A stretch of DNA of 64,000 nucleotides from Kiritimatiellaeota bacterium B1221 (GTDB lineage: Bacteria; Verrucomicrobiota; Kiritimatiellia; SS1-B-03-39; UBA6053), in assembly GCA_029269125.1 (NCBI GenBank), contig JARHXX010000001.1, forward strand, positions 62,001-126,000. Direction: 5' to 3'. Positions 9,384-18,726 of the stretch are shown here, one piece after another. Numbering within the stretch: position 1 is the stretch's first letter; each line of letters starts with the position of its first letter. Made by a program: the position numbers and the translations under genes. Under the pieces are notes generated by a model. It did not search any database, was not told where the DNA came from, and saw nothing but the letters and a program-made list of their open reading frames with translations.

Positions 9384-9929
9384 CTAACCCATTTTCAGCA
9401 AGGCCAGTGCCAGGGCCGCCGTCCAGGGTATTACGCCAAATTCGCCTTTAAACAAAGCGGCTTCCAGTTCTGCTCTGGATAAAATCAGCTTTTCCTGGTC
9501 CTCCAAATCATCCTGCACTTCCCCTCCAACCTGCCTGCAATTTTCAGCTAAAAAAAGATGCCCGTTTCCACACCCCCGATTGCCATCAATCGCGTAAGAA
9601 CCCAAATCCGTCCATTGATCTGACGCCAGACCTGTCTCCTCCTGCAATTCTCTTTCAGCCGCCACCTGCGGATCTTCCCTGTCGTCCACATAGCCCCCCA
9701 CAATCGCCAGTGTGGCACCTTGAACCGCATATTTCTGCTGCCGGAAACAGACAAAATCCCCTTCGGGGGTCACCGCCACCACATTCACAAAATCAGGTGT
9801 TTTGATCCACTGCCAATCTTCGATAATCCGACCATCCGGCAACTTCAACCGGTGACTTTCCACTTCCAGCCAAGGCGCTTTATTCAGTACCGGCACCCTG
9901 GACAAACACTTCCAGGCTTCAATTTTCAT
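9384..9929 (-). CDS. NUDIX hydrolase (ADP-ribose pyrophosphatase-like)
   Basis: Hydrolyses a nucleoside diphosphate linked to another moiety; an ADP-sugar-type substrate is likely but unproven. The Nudix box is intact: GYVDDRE, seven residues, then RELQEETGL, including the metal-binding glutamates. The fold context (WQWIKTPDFVNVVAVT before the box, GNGHLFLAENC after it) matches the ADP-ribose/NDP-sugar Nudix group. I chose the ATG at 9929, giving 181 aa beginning MKIEAW; a TTG twelve codons earlier is possible. The start lies inside the 3' end of the secretin-N-like gene (11-bp overlap), so the pair is probably one transcript. Confidence 0.88.
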   Translation of the reverse strand: MKIEAWKCLSRVPVLNKAPWLEVESHRLKLPDGRIIEDWQWIKTPDFVNVVAVTPEGDFVCFRQQKYAVQGATLAIVGGYVDDREDPQVAAERELQEETGLASDQWTDLGSYAIDGNRGCGNGHLFLAENCRQVGGEVQDDLEDQEKLILSRAELEAALFKGEFGVIPWTAALALALLKMG

Positions 9930-10641
9930 CTTCGGGTCCCGGTTGAGGAAATTCCAGCCCTTCAAATGAAACCAACAAACTTACCGGCCGGGGGGCGGCC
10001 GACGGATCCGGCTGGGTCAGTAAAAACTGCCGATAAAAATCATGATGGCTCAACACCTTCTGCAGCTCCAGATACTCTTCGGTATCCAACATGACATCCA
10101 TCGCCAAATCATCATAACTCACAATTTGATAAGGCTGCAACGCACCGAAAATAACCGCCGGCACCACCCGCACGCGCAGGACCGCCGGCTCTTCACGCAA
10201 CAGGATCACATGTGCCTGTAACGCAGAGCCGACCACGGGCAAATTACGGGTTTCCGGCGCCAACCGTCCACGGGCCTGCATGATTAAATTGTGTGGGGGC
10301 GTTTGACTCACCGGCAAGGTCAGCGGAACCCCATCCGCAACGGTAAAGGTCAGTACCTCCCGGTTATGCTGCACCCGAAATTTCAGTTTGCGGGGGGGAC
10401 GCCCCAGCACTTTAAGCATCGCCGCCACCCTCTCCTGGGTCTCAGCATCCGCAATCACAATCACTTGATTCGCCCGGGGATTCATGGACACCCGGGGAGC
10501 CTCCGGAACCAGGGCACGGATCTGTCGTTCAACCAAATGAGGCGGTGCATATTCAAAGTGATGCATCCGGGTTTCCAATTCGGCCGCATACAGACACCAT
10601 CCGGCGAACATCCCAAAGAAAAGTACTGACATAATACGCAT
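9919..10641 (-). CDS. Exported protein with a secretin N-domain-like segment
   Basis: No precise function recognised. 240 aa with a signal peptide (MRIMSVLFFGMFAGWCLYA). Residues about 28-85 look like a secretin N1/NolW domain: HHFEYAPPHLVERQIRALVP, then RANQVIVIADAETQERVAAM. That subdomain occurs in periplasmic parts of type II/III secretins and pilus pores. No secretin pore region follows; the rest is a beta-rich domain with no familiar motif. Such free-standing N-domain proteins could act as periplasmic adaptors. It overlaps the Nudix start downstream. Confidence 0.65.
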   Translation of the reverse strand: MRIMSVLFFGMFAGWCLYAAELETRMHHFEYAPPHLVERQIRALVPEAPRVSMNPRANQVIVIADAETQERVAAMLKVLGRPPRKLKFRVQHNREVLTFTVADGVPLTLPVSQTPPHNLIMQARGRLAPETRNLPVVGSALQAHVILLREEPAVLRVRVVPAVIFGALQPYQIVSYDDLAMDVMLDTEEYLELQKVLSHHDFYRQFLLTQPDPSAAPRPVSLLVSFEGLEFPQPGPEDEN

Positions 10642-10761
10642 ACCTGCTTCTTGCCCGATTTCAGCCCTCTGTCCAGAACCGAGTTATGGGAATTCAAGCT
10701 TGCCCAATGGGAATCTGCCTGATTAATAGAGGCCCTCAACAAAACCGTCAGGAATACAAAC

Positions 10762-11376
10762 ATGTCCAACAAGCATATCGCAGAATCACACGAGCAAGCA
10801 TCCAAAGAAGTCCAACTGGATTGGGAAAAACATTTACGCTGGTTGGCCCCTGCCACCGCAGTCATTCTCCTGGCCGCGACTTTGTTCATGTGGACCCAGG
10901 GTAAAAGTGATTCGCTGCGTGTGGAAGTCATGCAGGCCTACACCTTGGCCAGCACCGCGGAGGAGCTGCAGGTATTGGCGGAAGCTTACCCCGGTGAACC
11001 GGAAGCCCCCCTGGCCCTTTTGCAGGCCGGCGCCATGTTTTATAATGAAGGCGAATTTGAAAAAGCCAAAGCGCAATACGAACTTTTCCAAACAAATTAC
11101 AGCCAACACATCCTCTCCGACAATGCACAGTGGGGCATTTGGATGAGTGAGGAGGCACTGGACAATTTAGACAGCGCTTTGGAAGGATTCCGTTCCGTGG
11201 AGCCCGGCGAGATCCTCTTTCCCCAAGCACTGTTGGGTCAGGCACGCATTCTGGAAAAACAACAACAGAACGAAGCCGCTCTGGAACTCTATGCCACCTT
11301 ACAGGCAGACTTCCCGCAAAGCAGCTGGGCTGAACAGGCACGGGTCTTTTCAGAACGCCTGCAGCTGGCAGAGTAA
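10762..11376 (+). CDS. Single-pass membrane protein with TPR-like periplasmic domain (YfgM-like)
   Basis: 204 aa. A short cytoplasmic N-terminus ends in a charged segment, followed by one transmembrane helix at about residues 29-46 (APATAVILLAATLFMW). The remainder is helical with tetratricopeptide-like pairs: EAPLALLQAGAMFYNEGEFEKA, DNAQWGIWMSEEALDNLDSA, and PQALLGQARILEKQQQNEAA with LELYATLQADFP. The layout matches YfgM-type ancillary proteins and outer-membrane assembly TPRs (scaffold role, no catalysis). AGGA lies 9 bases before the ATG. A strong hairpin terminator follows the stop. Confidence 0.75.
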   Translation: MSNKHIAESHEQASKEVQLDWEKHLRWLAPATAVILLAATLFMWTQGKSDSLRVEVMQAYTLASTAEELQVLAEAYPGEPEAPLALLQAGAMFYNEGEFEKAKAQYELFQTNYSQHILSDNAQWGIWMSEEALDNLDSALEGFRSVEPGEILFPQALLGQARILEKQQQNEAALELYATLQADFPQSSWAEQARVFSERLQLAE

Positions 11377-11400
11377 CGGTTCTCCTCCCCCAACCGCCAG

Positions 11401-11435
11401 ATCCGGCTGATCCGCAAGATCCGCCGGATTTTTTT
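11401..11435 (+). terminator. Rho-independent terminator
   Basis: ATCCGGC (11401-11407) pairs with GCCGGAT (11423-11429); inside, GATC pairs with GATC around a CGCAA loop. A run of seven T follows immediately. It ends the TPR-protein transcript and overlaps the last codons of the convergent ptsP gene. Confidence 0.75.
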
Positions 11436-13710
11436 ATGCACCCTGGGCTTCCAGATCGGCCAAATACTGATTGACTTCACGAAGCGTGCCAAAGCGAAGA
11501 AGTTTCCGTGCATGCCGTCGCGCTTCTTCGGTATGCAGTCCACTCAAAAAGGCTTGTACCCGGGGAATCTGCTGGGGATCAATACTAATTTTGCGCACCC
11601 CTATTCCCACCAGAAATTTGAGCATATCTTCATTGAGAGCCATGTCCCCACAAACTGAAACTTCAACGTCATTGTTGATCGCGGAGTTCACGATACGGTA
11701 TACGGAACGTAACACCGCGGGATGATGGCAAACATACATGCTGCTCACCGATTCATTGGTCCGGTCTACCGCCAGCAAATATTGAATTAAATCGTTGGTG
11801 CCAATACTGAAAAAATCGGCAGCCTCGGCCAACTCATCAATGATTTCCACGGCGGCAGGTAATTCAACCATCAGCCCCACTTTGGGATGGGCGTTGTACG
11901 GAACCCCCTCAGCCTCCAGTTCATGCATGCATTCAACCAAAACTTTTTTCGCTTCCAGAAAGTCATCCACTGAGGAGATAAACGGAAACATAACTTTAAG
12001 TTCACGCTCCGCACCCGCCCGGAGCATCGCCCGGAGCTGCTGCTTGAAGATACCAAGGTTTTTCAAAGAAAACCGGATCGCCCGCAGGCCGAGGAAGGGG
12101 TTCGCCTCTTCATCGTGATGGTGGTAAGGCAACTTCTTGTCTCCGCCCACATCCAAGGTGCGCAACACCACTTCTTTATCCTGCATTCCCCGGTAAATCC
12201 GCTCGTAAATCAAACGTTGCGCCTCTTCACTCGGAAATTCATTGCGAATAATAAACGGAAATTCACTTCGGTAAAGACCGATCCCCTCAGCCTTATTTTC
12301 AACCGCAAATTCAATATCACTCAGCAAGTTCACATTGCAGAGCAATTTAATTTTGGTGCCGTCTTCAGTGAACGTTTCCTGCGTGACCGAGAGCCTTTCC
12401 ACCTCCGAACGGTTCACCAGAGAATCATATTGTTTCAATACGGAATCAGAGGGATCCAAAAACAAAGTTCCCTGATTGGCATCAATCAAAATCAGGCTCC
12501 CTTCATCCACATCCAGAATGGCCGGATTTTCGACAAACACCATGGGAACCCGAAGGGATCTGGCCAAAATACTGATATGGGCCGTTACCCCGCCCTGCAC
12601 GATAACAATGCCTTCGACATTCTGGGCCGCAAATTTCAGCACATCCGAAGGCAGCAGCTCTTTGGCAATCAGAATTTGGCCAACGTAATCCCCCTGGTCC
12701 TCGCCGTGCTGCTGAATATTCCGCAGCAAGCGGTGCCCCAGATCTTTCACATCTAAAACTTTTTCCTGCAAACGGGGATTCTTGCTTTTGGAGAAAAGAC
12801 CAATGTAGTCATTCACCACGGATGTCACCGCACGATCCGCGGGCATTCCGGAATCAATCAGCTTACGCATTTCCCCGCTGAATCCCTCATCTTTCAAAAT
12901 CAAAAGATGGGCATTAAAAATCAAAGAAGCCACATCACCCAGGCGCTCCTCCATCCGGTTTTGCAAAAAGGTCAACTGCGAAATGGACTCCTGCAGGGCG
13001 ATTTCAAAATCCTTCACCCCCGGCGGGCTCACACTGTCATCCGCAGGGGCGGTCAACACATCATATCCATGACCATCCAGTACCACCGCGGTGCCGCGCA
13101 CCACCCCCGAAGAGGCAGTTACCCCTTTAATAAAGGTGGGCTTCATCACTTCCGCTTCTTCAACCTTTTCAACCGGAAGTCTGCTTTCCGCCTCATGCAG
13201 TGACATCAATAATTTCGCATTTTCAATCACCACCGCCAACTGGGAGGAGATCGCCCGCAAGGCTTTGATATCATTCTTATGGAAATAGTTGGGTTGCGGA
13301 TCCTGGGTCACCAGAACCCCCACCCGCATCACCCCGCGCAACAGAATGGGCACGGCCAAAAAGGCTTCATAACTCTCTTCAAAAATACCTTCGATCGGTT
13401 TGAAATTGGGATTAAGCGACCCATGTCCCTCACATATGGGACGCAGTTCTTTCATGGCGGTTCCCACGATCCCCTCGCCCAGTTTCAGAGAGACTTTCCC
13501 TACACCATCCGCATTTAATCCTTGGGTTGCGGCCAATGTCAGTTCTTCATGATCCGCATCATACAAATAGATACTACACACCGCCGCACGCATGTGGAAA
13601 GCCACAATACTCACTGCAGACTGGAGGAAATCGGAGAGGCTTTGGCTTTTTTCAAACAACCCGGCCAACTCTCCAATATCACAAATTAAATCGACATTAT
13701 CTTTAGCCAT
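11434..13710 (-). CDS. ptsP: Phosphoenolpyruvate--protein phosphotransferase PtsP (GAF domain + enzyme I)
   Basis: Enzyme I of the nitrogen-type phosphotransferase chain: takes phosphate from PEP onto a histidine and passes it to an HPr-like protein (NPr). 758 aa. Residues about 15-170 are a GAF sensor (DFLQSAVSIVAFHMRAAVCS, then GLNADGVGKVSLKLGEGIVG). The enzyme I part follows: N-domain with the phosphohistidine loop GGVTAHISILARS (active His378), and the PEP-binding barrel with GLYRSEFPF, GTNDLIQYLLAVDRTNE and a CGDMALN loop near the end. The variant lacks the usual CGE but keeps the catalytic Cys. No HPr gene is nearby. Regulatory rather than sugar-transport PTS is the usual role for this architecture. 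Confidence 0.95.
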   Translation of the reverse strand: MAKDNVDLICDIGELAGLFEKSQSLSDFLQSAVSIVAFHMRAAVCSIYLYDADHEELTLAATQGLNADGVGKVSLKLGEGIVGTAMKELRPICEGHGSLNPNFKPIEGIFEESYEAFLAVPILLRGVMRVGVLVTQDPQPNYFHKNDIKALRAISSQLAVVIENAKLLMSLHEAESRLPVEKVEEAEVMKPTFIKGVTASSGVVRGTAVVLDGHGYDVLTAPADDSVSPPGVKDFEIALQESISQLTFLQNRMEERLGDVASLIFNAHLLILKDEGFSGEMRKLIDSGMPADRAVTSVVNDYIGLFSKSKNPRLQEKVLDVKDLGHRLLRNIQQHGEDQGDYVGQILIAKELLPSDVLKFAAQNVEGIVIVQGGVTAHISILARSLRVPMVFVENPAILDVDEGSLILIDANQGTLFLDPSDSVLKQYDSLVNRSEVERLSVTQETFTEDGTKIKLLCNVNLLSDIEFAVENKAEGIGLYRSEFPFIIRNEFPSEEAQRLIYERIYRGMQDKEVVLRTLDVGGDKKLPYHHHDEEANPFLGLRAIRFSLKNLGIFKQQLRAMLRAGAERELKVMFPFISSVDDFLEAKKVLVECMHELEAEGVPYNAHPKVGLMVELPAAVEIIDELAEAADFFSIGTNDLIQYLLAVDRTNESVSSMYVCHHPAVLRSVYRIVNSAINNDVEVSVCGDMALNEDMLKFLVGIGVRKISIDPQQIPRVQAFLSGLHTEEARRHARKLLRFGTLREVNQYLADLEAQGA

Positions 13711-13854
13711 GGCGCGCGTGTAACATGAATTTTCAAATAATTCCAGCGCGAAGCACTCTCACTGACTCTTCATATAATAGGCTTGTTGAATTCCTGAGGG
13801 TTGCATAGCCTTCAATCTCCCTCTCTTTTCTAACTGTAGACCTTCTTCTCTCCT

Positions 13855-14816
13855 ATGAATACACCATCCGAGGCCCCGGACATCGCCCCCCCCAGATTCA
13901 ATGTCAGCGACGGGGAACAGGCCCCCTCATCCATTTTGACGACCACCCCTCCCTCGAGGGCAATGTCAATGGTCCCAGCCTCATCCGGGTCCCCAAATGG
14001 ATTGAAAACCCTTTAGGTCGCTATTACCTCTATTTTGCCCACCACGGGGGTCAATATATCCGACTCGCGGTGGCTGAGCAGGTGGAAGGCCCCTGGACCT
14101 TGCACCTCCCCGGGGTCATTCCCTTGGCATGCGCCCCCGCCCTGCATTCCCATATTGCCTCACCCGATGTGCATATTGACCCACACCGCCAAGAACTCAT
14201 CATGTTTCTCCACGGACCGGTCCACAACGGAGCAGACAGGCAAATGACCCTGTTGGCCCGCTCCCGGGATGGACTTTCGTGGCAAGTCGAAGACCAAAAA
14301 CTGGGTCGTTCCTATTTCAGAGCCTTTCCTTATAAAAGTTGGTGGTATGCGATAGCGAATGTGGGAGACGCCTATCGGAGCCAACACATCTCTGAGCCCT
14401 GGGAAAAAAGAGCGAGCCCCCTTATCGGTCCGGTACAGGTCGATGACACATTTGGAAGCCGGAAGCATGTGGATCTCCGCCACAGTGCGTGGCTCATCGA
14501 CGGCCATGAGGCCTATCTCTTTTACACCCGCAAACAAGATGCGCCGGAACGAATTCTTTGTGCAAAAATCGAACTGACCGACGAATGGGAAAACTGGAAC
14601 ATTTCCGCACCCGTGGAAGTATTGCGGCCGGAACGGGACTGGGAAGGCATCCACTATCCCCTCCAACCCTCAAAGCCCGGTCCTGCAACCCAACGCCAGG
14701 AACTTCGGGACCCCGCAATTTACCGTGAAGGTGAAAAAATCTATTTGATATACAGTTTCGGAGGAGAAGAGGGACTGGCACTGGCCGAACTGAAGATCAC
14801 AGGCGTGAATGCGTAG
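13855..14816 (+). pseudogene. Glycosidase-like five-bladed beta-propeller gene, frameshifted near its start
   Basis: The good reading frame (codon phase of the GTG at 14070) is clearly a GH43/GH130-like beta-propeller exoprotein: NGPSLIRVPKWIENPLGRYY, HHGGQYIRLA, HIASPDVHIDPHRQELIMFL, DLRHSAWLIDGHEAYLFYTR and LRDPAIYREGEKIYLIYSFG. This homology-like text continues upstream to at least GTGPLIHFDDHPSLEGNVNG, yet that frame has no ATG, GTG or TTG before an in-frame TAG at 13806. The only ATG (13855) is in another frame, which runs into a C8 homopolymer (13886-13893). One extra C there would join the two into 320 aa. So this is a real frameshift, a slippage site or a sequencing error. No signal peptide is seen. 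A glycan-active role is only inferred. Confidence 0.7.
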
Positions 14817-14859
14817 GCACAACCTTCCGCACTTCTCCAATCCATAAAAGGCAGCCCCC

Positions 14860-16242
14860 TTATTTCATCAAATCCAATAGAAACACCGGGTCCGCACTCC
14901 GGCTCACCTCTTTACCTTCCACCAACACCTGAATCACCGCGCCAAAGTATTCCCGACCCGGACGCCCCTTCCCTTTGGGCACATCGTAAGCGGCCGACAA
15001 ACCTTGAATACTTTTGCCCCCGCCCAATCCATTCGGAACCGATAACAAAATGCGGGGTTCCGGAATTTGCGCCTGTTGCACTTTTCCGCCCTCCTCTTCG
15101 TAAAAGTTAACCACCACTTTGATGTCTCCCGCCTCTACCGCCGGCGTTCCCCGCTGATGCACCAAATTAAAATGGACCATCCGGAAGGCATCATAACGCG
15201 GACTCTCCGGAAAACGTTCCATTCTGATTTTGCCCACCACCACTTGAGAAGCGGCTTCCGGGACCAGTTGCGGGGTGGCCAAAGGTTTGGGGGTTTCAAG
15301 AATTTTCGGAGCGCGGGGCGTAGGGATCACTTTCGGCACTTCCGGCACGGTTTCTTCCAGCAATTTCTGACGGCGGCGAATGATTTGCAACTCCAACTTC
15401 GCTTCCCGCTCGGTCATGGAACCTGCAGGCGCCTCCTTCAATATTTGCTCCAAAATCGAAATACTCTCCGCAAATTCGGCATGTCCGCCCAAAAGTTTCG
15501 CCAGCTCCAACTTGGCGGGCAAATAGCCCGCATCCAACCGCAATGCTTCCCGTAAATAGCGCTCGGCCTTCAATTCTTCACCGTTCCGGTTCGCGGTCCG
15601 CGCTTCGGAGGTCAATTGCGAAGCACTTTTCCCATCCGCATCCGGTGAAGCCGTCGGCGTAACTTCCACCACCGGAACCACGGTCGGAATCGGCGTGGGC
15701 AGAATGATCACACTCTCCGGCAGGGGGGTGGGCGTGGGAGCAATCACTTCAGCATTCGGGGTGGGACGTGGAGTCGGGGTGGCCCGCAGTAACTCAACAT
15801 CGACCCCGCTTCTTAAATTTCGGGCGGTGCCCAGGAGGAAAAACACCTGTCCAAATGCGCCCGCAATCAACGCGCCCAAAGTCATCCACTCCAAAATTGC
15901 AATCCGGCGCTCTTTTACCGGACGTGGAAAGGGAATCACTTTGTATCGAAAAGACTGCTCCCCCAGCTGGATTTCATCCCCGGGTTGCAATAAACTCTCG
16001 CCCTGCACCGGACTGCCGTTAATCTTTACCCCCCCGCTTTCATTCTCCTGAAACAGTTTTCCCTGTCCATCCACCAATGTCAATCGCGCGTGAAGCGACA
16101 GAATGCCCTCACCCGTTAACCGCACATGATTGTCTGAAGCTGATCCCAAAAGCAGCGTGGGCTCCTGAAAACTATGGGCAATCCCCTCCTCGGGCCCATC
16201 CAGAATCTCAATTCGAATCATCATCATGTTATTTTCAATCAT
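14860..16242 (-). CDS. FHA-domain membrane protein with Pro/Thr-rich linker and TPRs
   Basis: 460 aa. Residues about 8-105 are a forkhead-associated phosphopeptide-binding domain: LLLGSASDNHVRL, then LSLHARLTL and the VKINGSPV/GDEIQLG strands; the usual GR is GS here and the Ser-x-x-His is SLHA. One membrane helix follows (about 118-140), then a 50-residue (TP)n-type linker with repeated PTPTP, a TPR segment (AERYLREALRLDAGYLPAKL, FAESISILEQILKEAP), a second Pro-rich stretch and a beta-rich C-terminal domain. It should read phosphothreonine in the cytoplasm and place TPRs outside. It is divergent from glyS with only about 60 bases between them. No partner kinase is visible here. Confidence 0.8.
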   Translation of the reverse strand: MIENNMMMIRIEILDGPEEGIAHSFQEPTLLLGSASDNHVRLTGEGILSLHARLTLVDGQGKLFQENESGGVKINGSPVQGESLLQPGDEIQLGEQSFRYKVIPFPRPVKERRIAILEWMTLGALIAGAFGQVFFLLGTARNLRSGVDVELLRATPTPRPTPNAEVIAPTPTPLPESVIILPTPIPTVVPVVEVTPTASPDADGKSASQLTSEARTANRNGEELKAERYLREALRLDAGYLPAKLELAKLLGGHAEFAESISILEQILKEAPAGSMTEREAKLELQIIRRRQKLLEETVPEVPKVIPTPRAPKILETPKPLATPQLVPEAASQVVVGKIRMERFPESPRYDAFRMVHFNLVHQRGTPAVEAGDIKVVVNFYEEEGGKVQQAQIPEPRILLSVPNGLGGGKSIQGLSAAYDVPKGKGRPGREYFGAVIQVLVEGKEVSRSADPVFLLDLMK

Positions 16243-16304
16243 CGTTACAGTTATCGTGCTGTGAGCTTGACCGTTGGCAATCTCTTAGACAGTGTGCGCA
16301 CCGT

Positions 16305-17879
16305 ATGCAAACGGAACACAAAACACCAGCCTCTTTAGAAACCCTCGTCACGCTCTGCAAGCGCCGCGGGTTTATTTTTCAAAGCTCAGAAATTTACAAT
16401 GGCCTTAACGGCTTCTGGGACTTTGGCCCTTTAGGAACCGAATTAAAGAACAATCTGCGCGATGCGTGGTGGCAAGACATGGTTCGCAATCCTCCACTTG
16501 GCCCCGATGGGGAAATGTTGGATATTGTCGGATTAGACAGTGCGATCATTCAAAACCCGAAAGTTTGGGCCGCATCCGGTCACCTCGGGGGCTTTAATGA
16601 CCCCATGGCCGATTGTCGCGAAAGCAAATCCCGCTATCGTGCAGATCATCTCATGGTCTACGTGCCTGAGTCCGGTGAAGGCACCGCCTTTGCCTTCCTC
16701 GAAGGCGAACCCGCGGTCGCGGAAAAACGGATAAAGAAAAATGCCAAATCAGATCCTTCCGCTTATAAAGTGGTCGCGTTCACAGATTTAGACCCGGCCT
16801 TGATCCCCAGCGTCTGGGGACCCGACGCCAGCGAACCCGGCACCCTCACCGAACCGCGACAGTTTAACCTGATGTTCAAAACCTTTATTGGCGCCCTCGC
16901 CGGTGAAGGCGAGGAAAACACCGCCTATTTACGGCCGGAAACCGCCCAGGGAATCTTCATCAACTACAAAAACGTGGTCGATACCATGCGGGTGAAACTG
17001 CCTTTCGGTATCGCTCAAGTAGGTAAATCCTTCCGGAATGAGGTCACTCCGCGGAACTTCATCTTCCGCTCACGTGAATTTGAACAAATGGAACTCGAAT
17101 GGTTTTGCCATCCCGACGACGCCACCAAATGGTACAACTTCTGGGTGGAAGCCCGTCTGCAGTGGTGGGCCTCCCTCGGAGTGGACATGCGCAATCTGCG
17201 TCGTCGCGACCACGACGAAGACGAATTGGCCCATTACTCCACCGCCTGTGCGGATGTGGAATACCAATACGGCTTCACCGCTCCCGGCTTTGGCGAACTG
17301 GAGGGCATCGCCCACCGGGGGGATTTCGATCTGACCCAGCACCAGGAAGCCTCCGGAACCAAAATGGAATACCTGGTACAGGAAACCAATGAAAAGGTCA
17401 TTCCCCATGTCATCGAACCGTCTTCCGGTCTGACCCGGGGAGTGCTCGTCCTCTTGAACGAAGCCTACACCGAAGAATTTGTGCCCAAAGGAAATACCGA
17501 AGGAGGCGTTCAACTCGCCAAACCCGGTGCCCAGGTTCCGGAAGGCTACGAAAAACGGGTGGTTCTTAAGTTCGCGCCACGTTTGGCCCCGATTAAAGTG
17601 GCCATTTTCCCGTTGTTGAAAAACCGCGAAGAACTGGTGGGCAAAGCCAAAGATCTCTATGCGGAGCTCCGCAAAACCTGGCCCTGCTTCTACGATCAAA
17701 CCGGTGCCATCGGGCGCCGCTACCGCCGCCAGGATGAAATAGGGACCCCCTTCTGTGTCACGGTGGATTTTGATTCGTTGGAAGACAATACCGTCACCGT
17801 GCGGGACCGGGACAGCATGAAACAAGAGCGCATCCCCGCCTCCGAACTCAAAGCCTGGTTGCACAGCAAAGGGATTTAA
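16305..17879 (+). CDS. glyS: Glycyl-tRNA synthetase, class II single-chain (alpha2) type
   Basis: Charges tRNA-Gly. 524 aa from the ATG at 16305; an in-frame extension upstream would run through the divergent FHA gene and is not protein-like. It carries KRRGFIFQSSEIYNGLNGFW and DFGPLGTELKNNL at the N-terminus, motif 2 as FRNEVTPRNFIFRSREFEQM (class II Arg), and YLRPETAQGIFINYKNV. Motif 3 is EPSSGLTRGVLVLL. The C-terminal anticodon domain has LAPIKVAIFPLLKN, then YDQTGAIGRRYRRQDEIGTP. This is the archaeal/eukaryote-like homodimeric form, not the bacterial alpha2beta2 enzyme. It starts a plus-strand run that goes on to ligA. Confidence 0.96.
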   Translation: MQTEHKTPASLETLVTLCKRRGFIFQSSEIYNGLNGFWDFGPLGTELKNNLRDAWWQDMVRNPPLGPDGEMLDIVGLDSAIIQNPKVWAASGHLGGFNDPMADCRESKSRYRADHLMVYVPESGEGTAFAFLEGEPAVAEKRIKKNAKSDPSAYKVVAFTDLDPALIPSVWGPDASEPGTLTEPRQFNLMFKTFIGALAGEGEENTAYLRPETAQGIFINYKNVVDTMRVKLPFGIAQVGKSFRNEVTPRNFIFRSREFEQMELEWFCHPDDATKWYNFWVEARLQWWASLGVDMRNLRRRDHDEDELAHYSTACADVEYQYGFTAPGFGELEGIAHRGDFDLTQHQEASGTKMEYLVQETNEKVIPHVIEPSSGLTRGVLVLLNEAYTEEFVPKGNTEGGVQLAKPGAQVPEGYEKRVVLKFAPRLAPIKVAIFPLLKNREELVGKAKDLYAELRKTWPCFYDQTGAIGRRYRRQDEIGTPFCVTVDFDSLEDNTVTVRDRDSMKQERIPASELKAWLHSKGI

Positions 17880-17919
17880 GGTTGCCAAGCCCCGGAATTC
17901 TTAATTACCTTCTAGTCAT

Positions 17920-18717
17920 ATGACCGACGAATCCGAAATCAAATCCGATTCCCCGTCCCGCGAAAGTTATCGGGAATGTAGCGCCTGTGGTTGCAAATAC
18001 CATCAGTCACGGGACTGCTGCCCGGAATGTGGCGCCTATCCCGGAGAGGCACATTGCCCCTCCGCGGATGTAAAATTAAATTTGACCCTGTCACTCCTGC
18101 TGGGTCTCATTTTATTGATCGCCCTGTTTGCGCTTTCCCGGGATCGGGCAGGCGCGGCGGCCATGGAAAAGGAAAAGTTTTCGAGAATTAAGATAAGCGA
18201 AGAGGGTGCGCCCGGCGAGATCGAAGTCCCCCCCCCACCGGTGGAGCACCCGACCGCCACCCCCATGCCTTTACCGCCGACACCCACCCCCCTGCCAAGG
18301 GGCGTAAACCCCTTCAAGGCCACGCCCACCCCGAAACCGCCCCCCCCCGCACCGAAACCCACCCCGGTGCCACAGCCAACTGCGACCCCCACCCCGGTTC
18401 CGGAACCTACCCGGCCCAGTACCCTGGATCTGAAAGATCAGCTAGCCGACAGTTTCCGGAATGAGCTGGACAGCAAAATGCCCCTGGCAAAAGCCGGCGA
18501 CTACATTCGACTGACCCTGCGGGATAACCGTACCATCAGTGGAAACATCACCCGCCTGGAAAACAACCAGCTCGCCCTGCAATCCACTTCCGGCACACGT
18601 TGGATTCCTTTCCGTCAACTTTCCAGAGAATCCCGGATGCGGGTAGACAAAAGTGAGCGCGAAACCTGGGTGGAGGAGCAAGCCTTGCAGGAAGTGCTCA
18701 AGCGCCTGCAAAATTAG
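17920..18717 (+). CDS. Zinc-ribbon membrane protein with Pro/Thr-rich linker
   Basis: 265 aa, function not recognised. Residues 20-46 form a zinc-ribbon-like cluster (CSACGCKYHQSRDCCPECGA, then HCP). One membrane helix lies at about 54-72 (LTLSLLLGLILLIALFAL). About 75 residues of TPTP/PPPP linker follow, then a soluble C-terminal domain with YIRLTLRDNRTISGNI and TRLENNQLALQSTSG, which looks like a small Sm/SH3-type barrel. The linker style matches the FHA protein across glyS, hinting that the two act in the same envelope structure. It sits between glyS and the dead-kinase gene; its TAG lies in the AGGAG of the next gene. Confidence 0.7.
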   Translation: MTDESEIKSDSPSRESYRECSACGCKYHQSRDCCPECGAYPGEAHCPSADVKLNLTLSLLLGLILLIALFALSRDRAGAAAMEKEKFSRIKISEEGAPGEIEVPPPPVEHPTATPMPLPPTPTPLPRGVNPFKATPTPKPPPPAPKPTPVPQPTATPTPVPEPTRPSTLDLKDQLADSFRNELDSKMPLAKAGDYIRLTLRDNRTISGNITRLENNQLALQSTSGTRWIPFRQLSRESRMRVDKSERETWVEEQALQEVLKRLQN

Positions 18718-18726
18718 GAGATCCCC

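Noticed and set aside
17070-17888. 272-codon open frame antisense to glyS
   Set aside because: It mirrors a strongly conserved synthetase gene, its composition is odd (many Phe, His and Gly), and no protein motif is seen.
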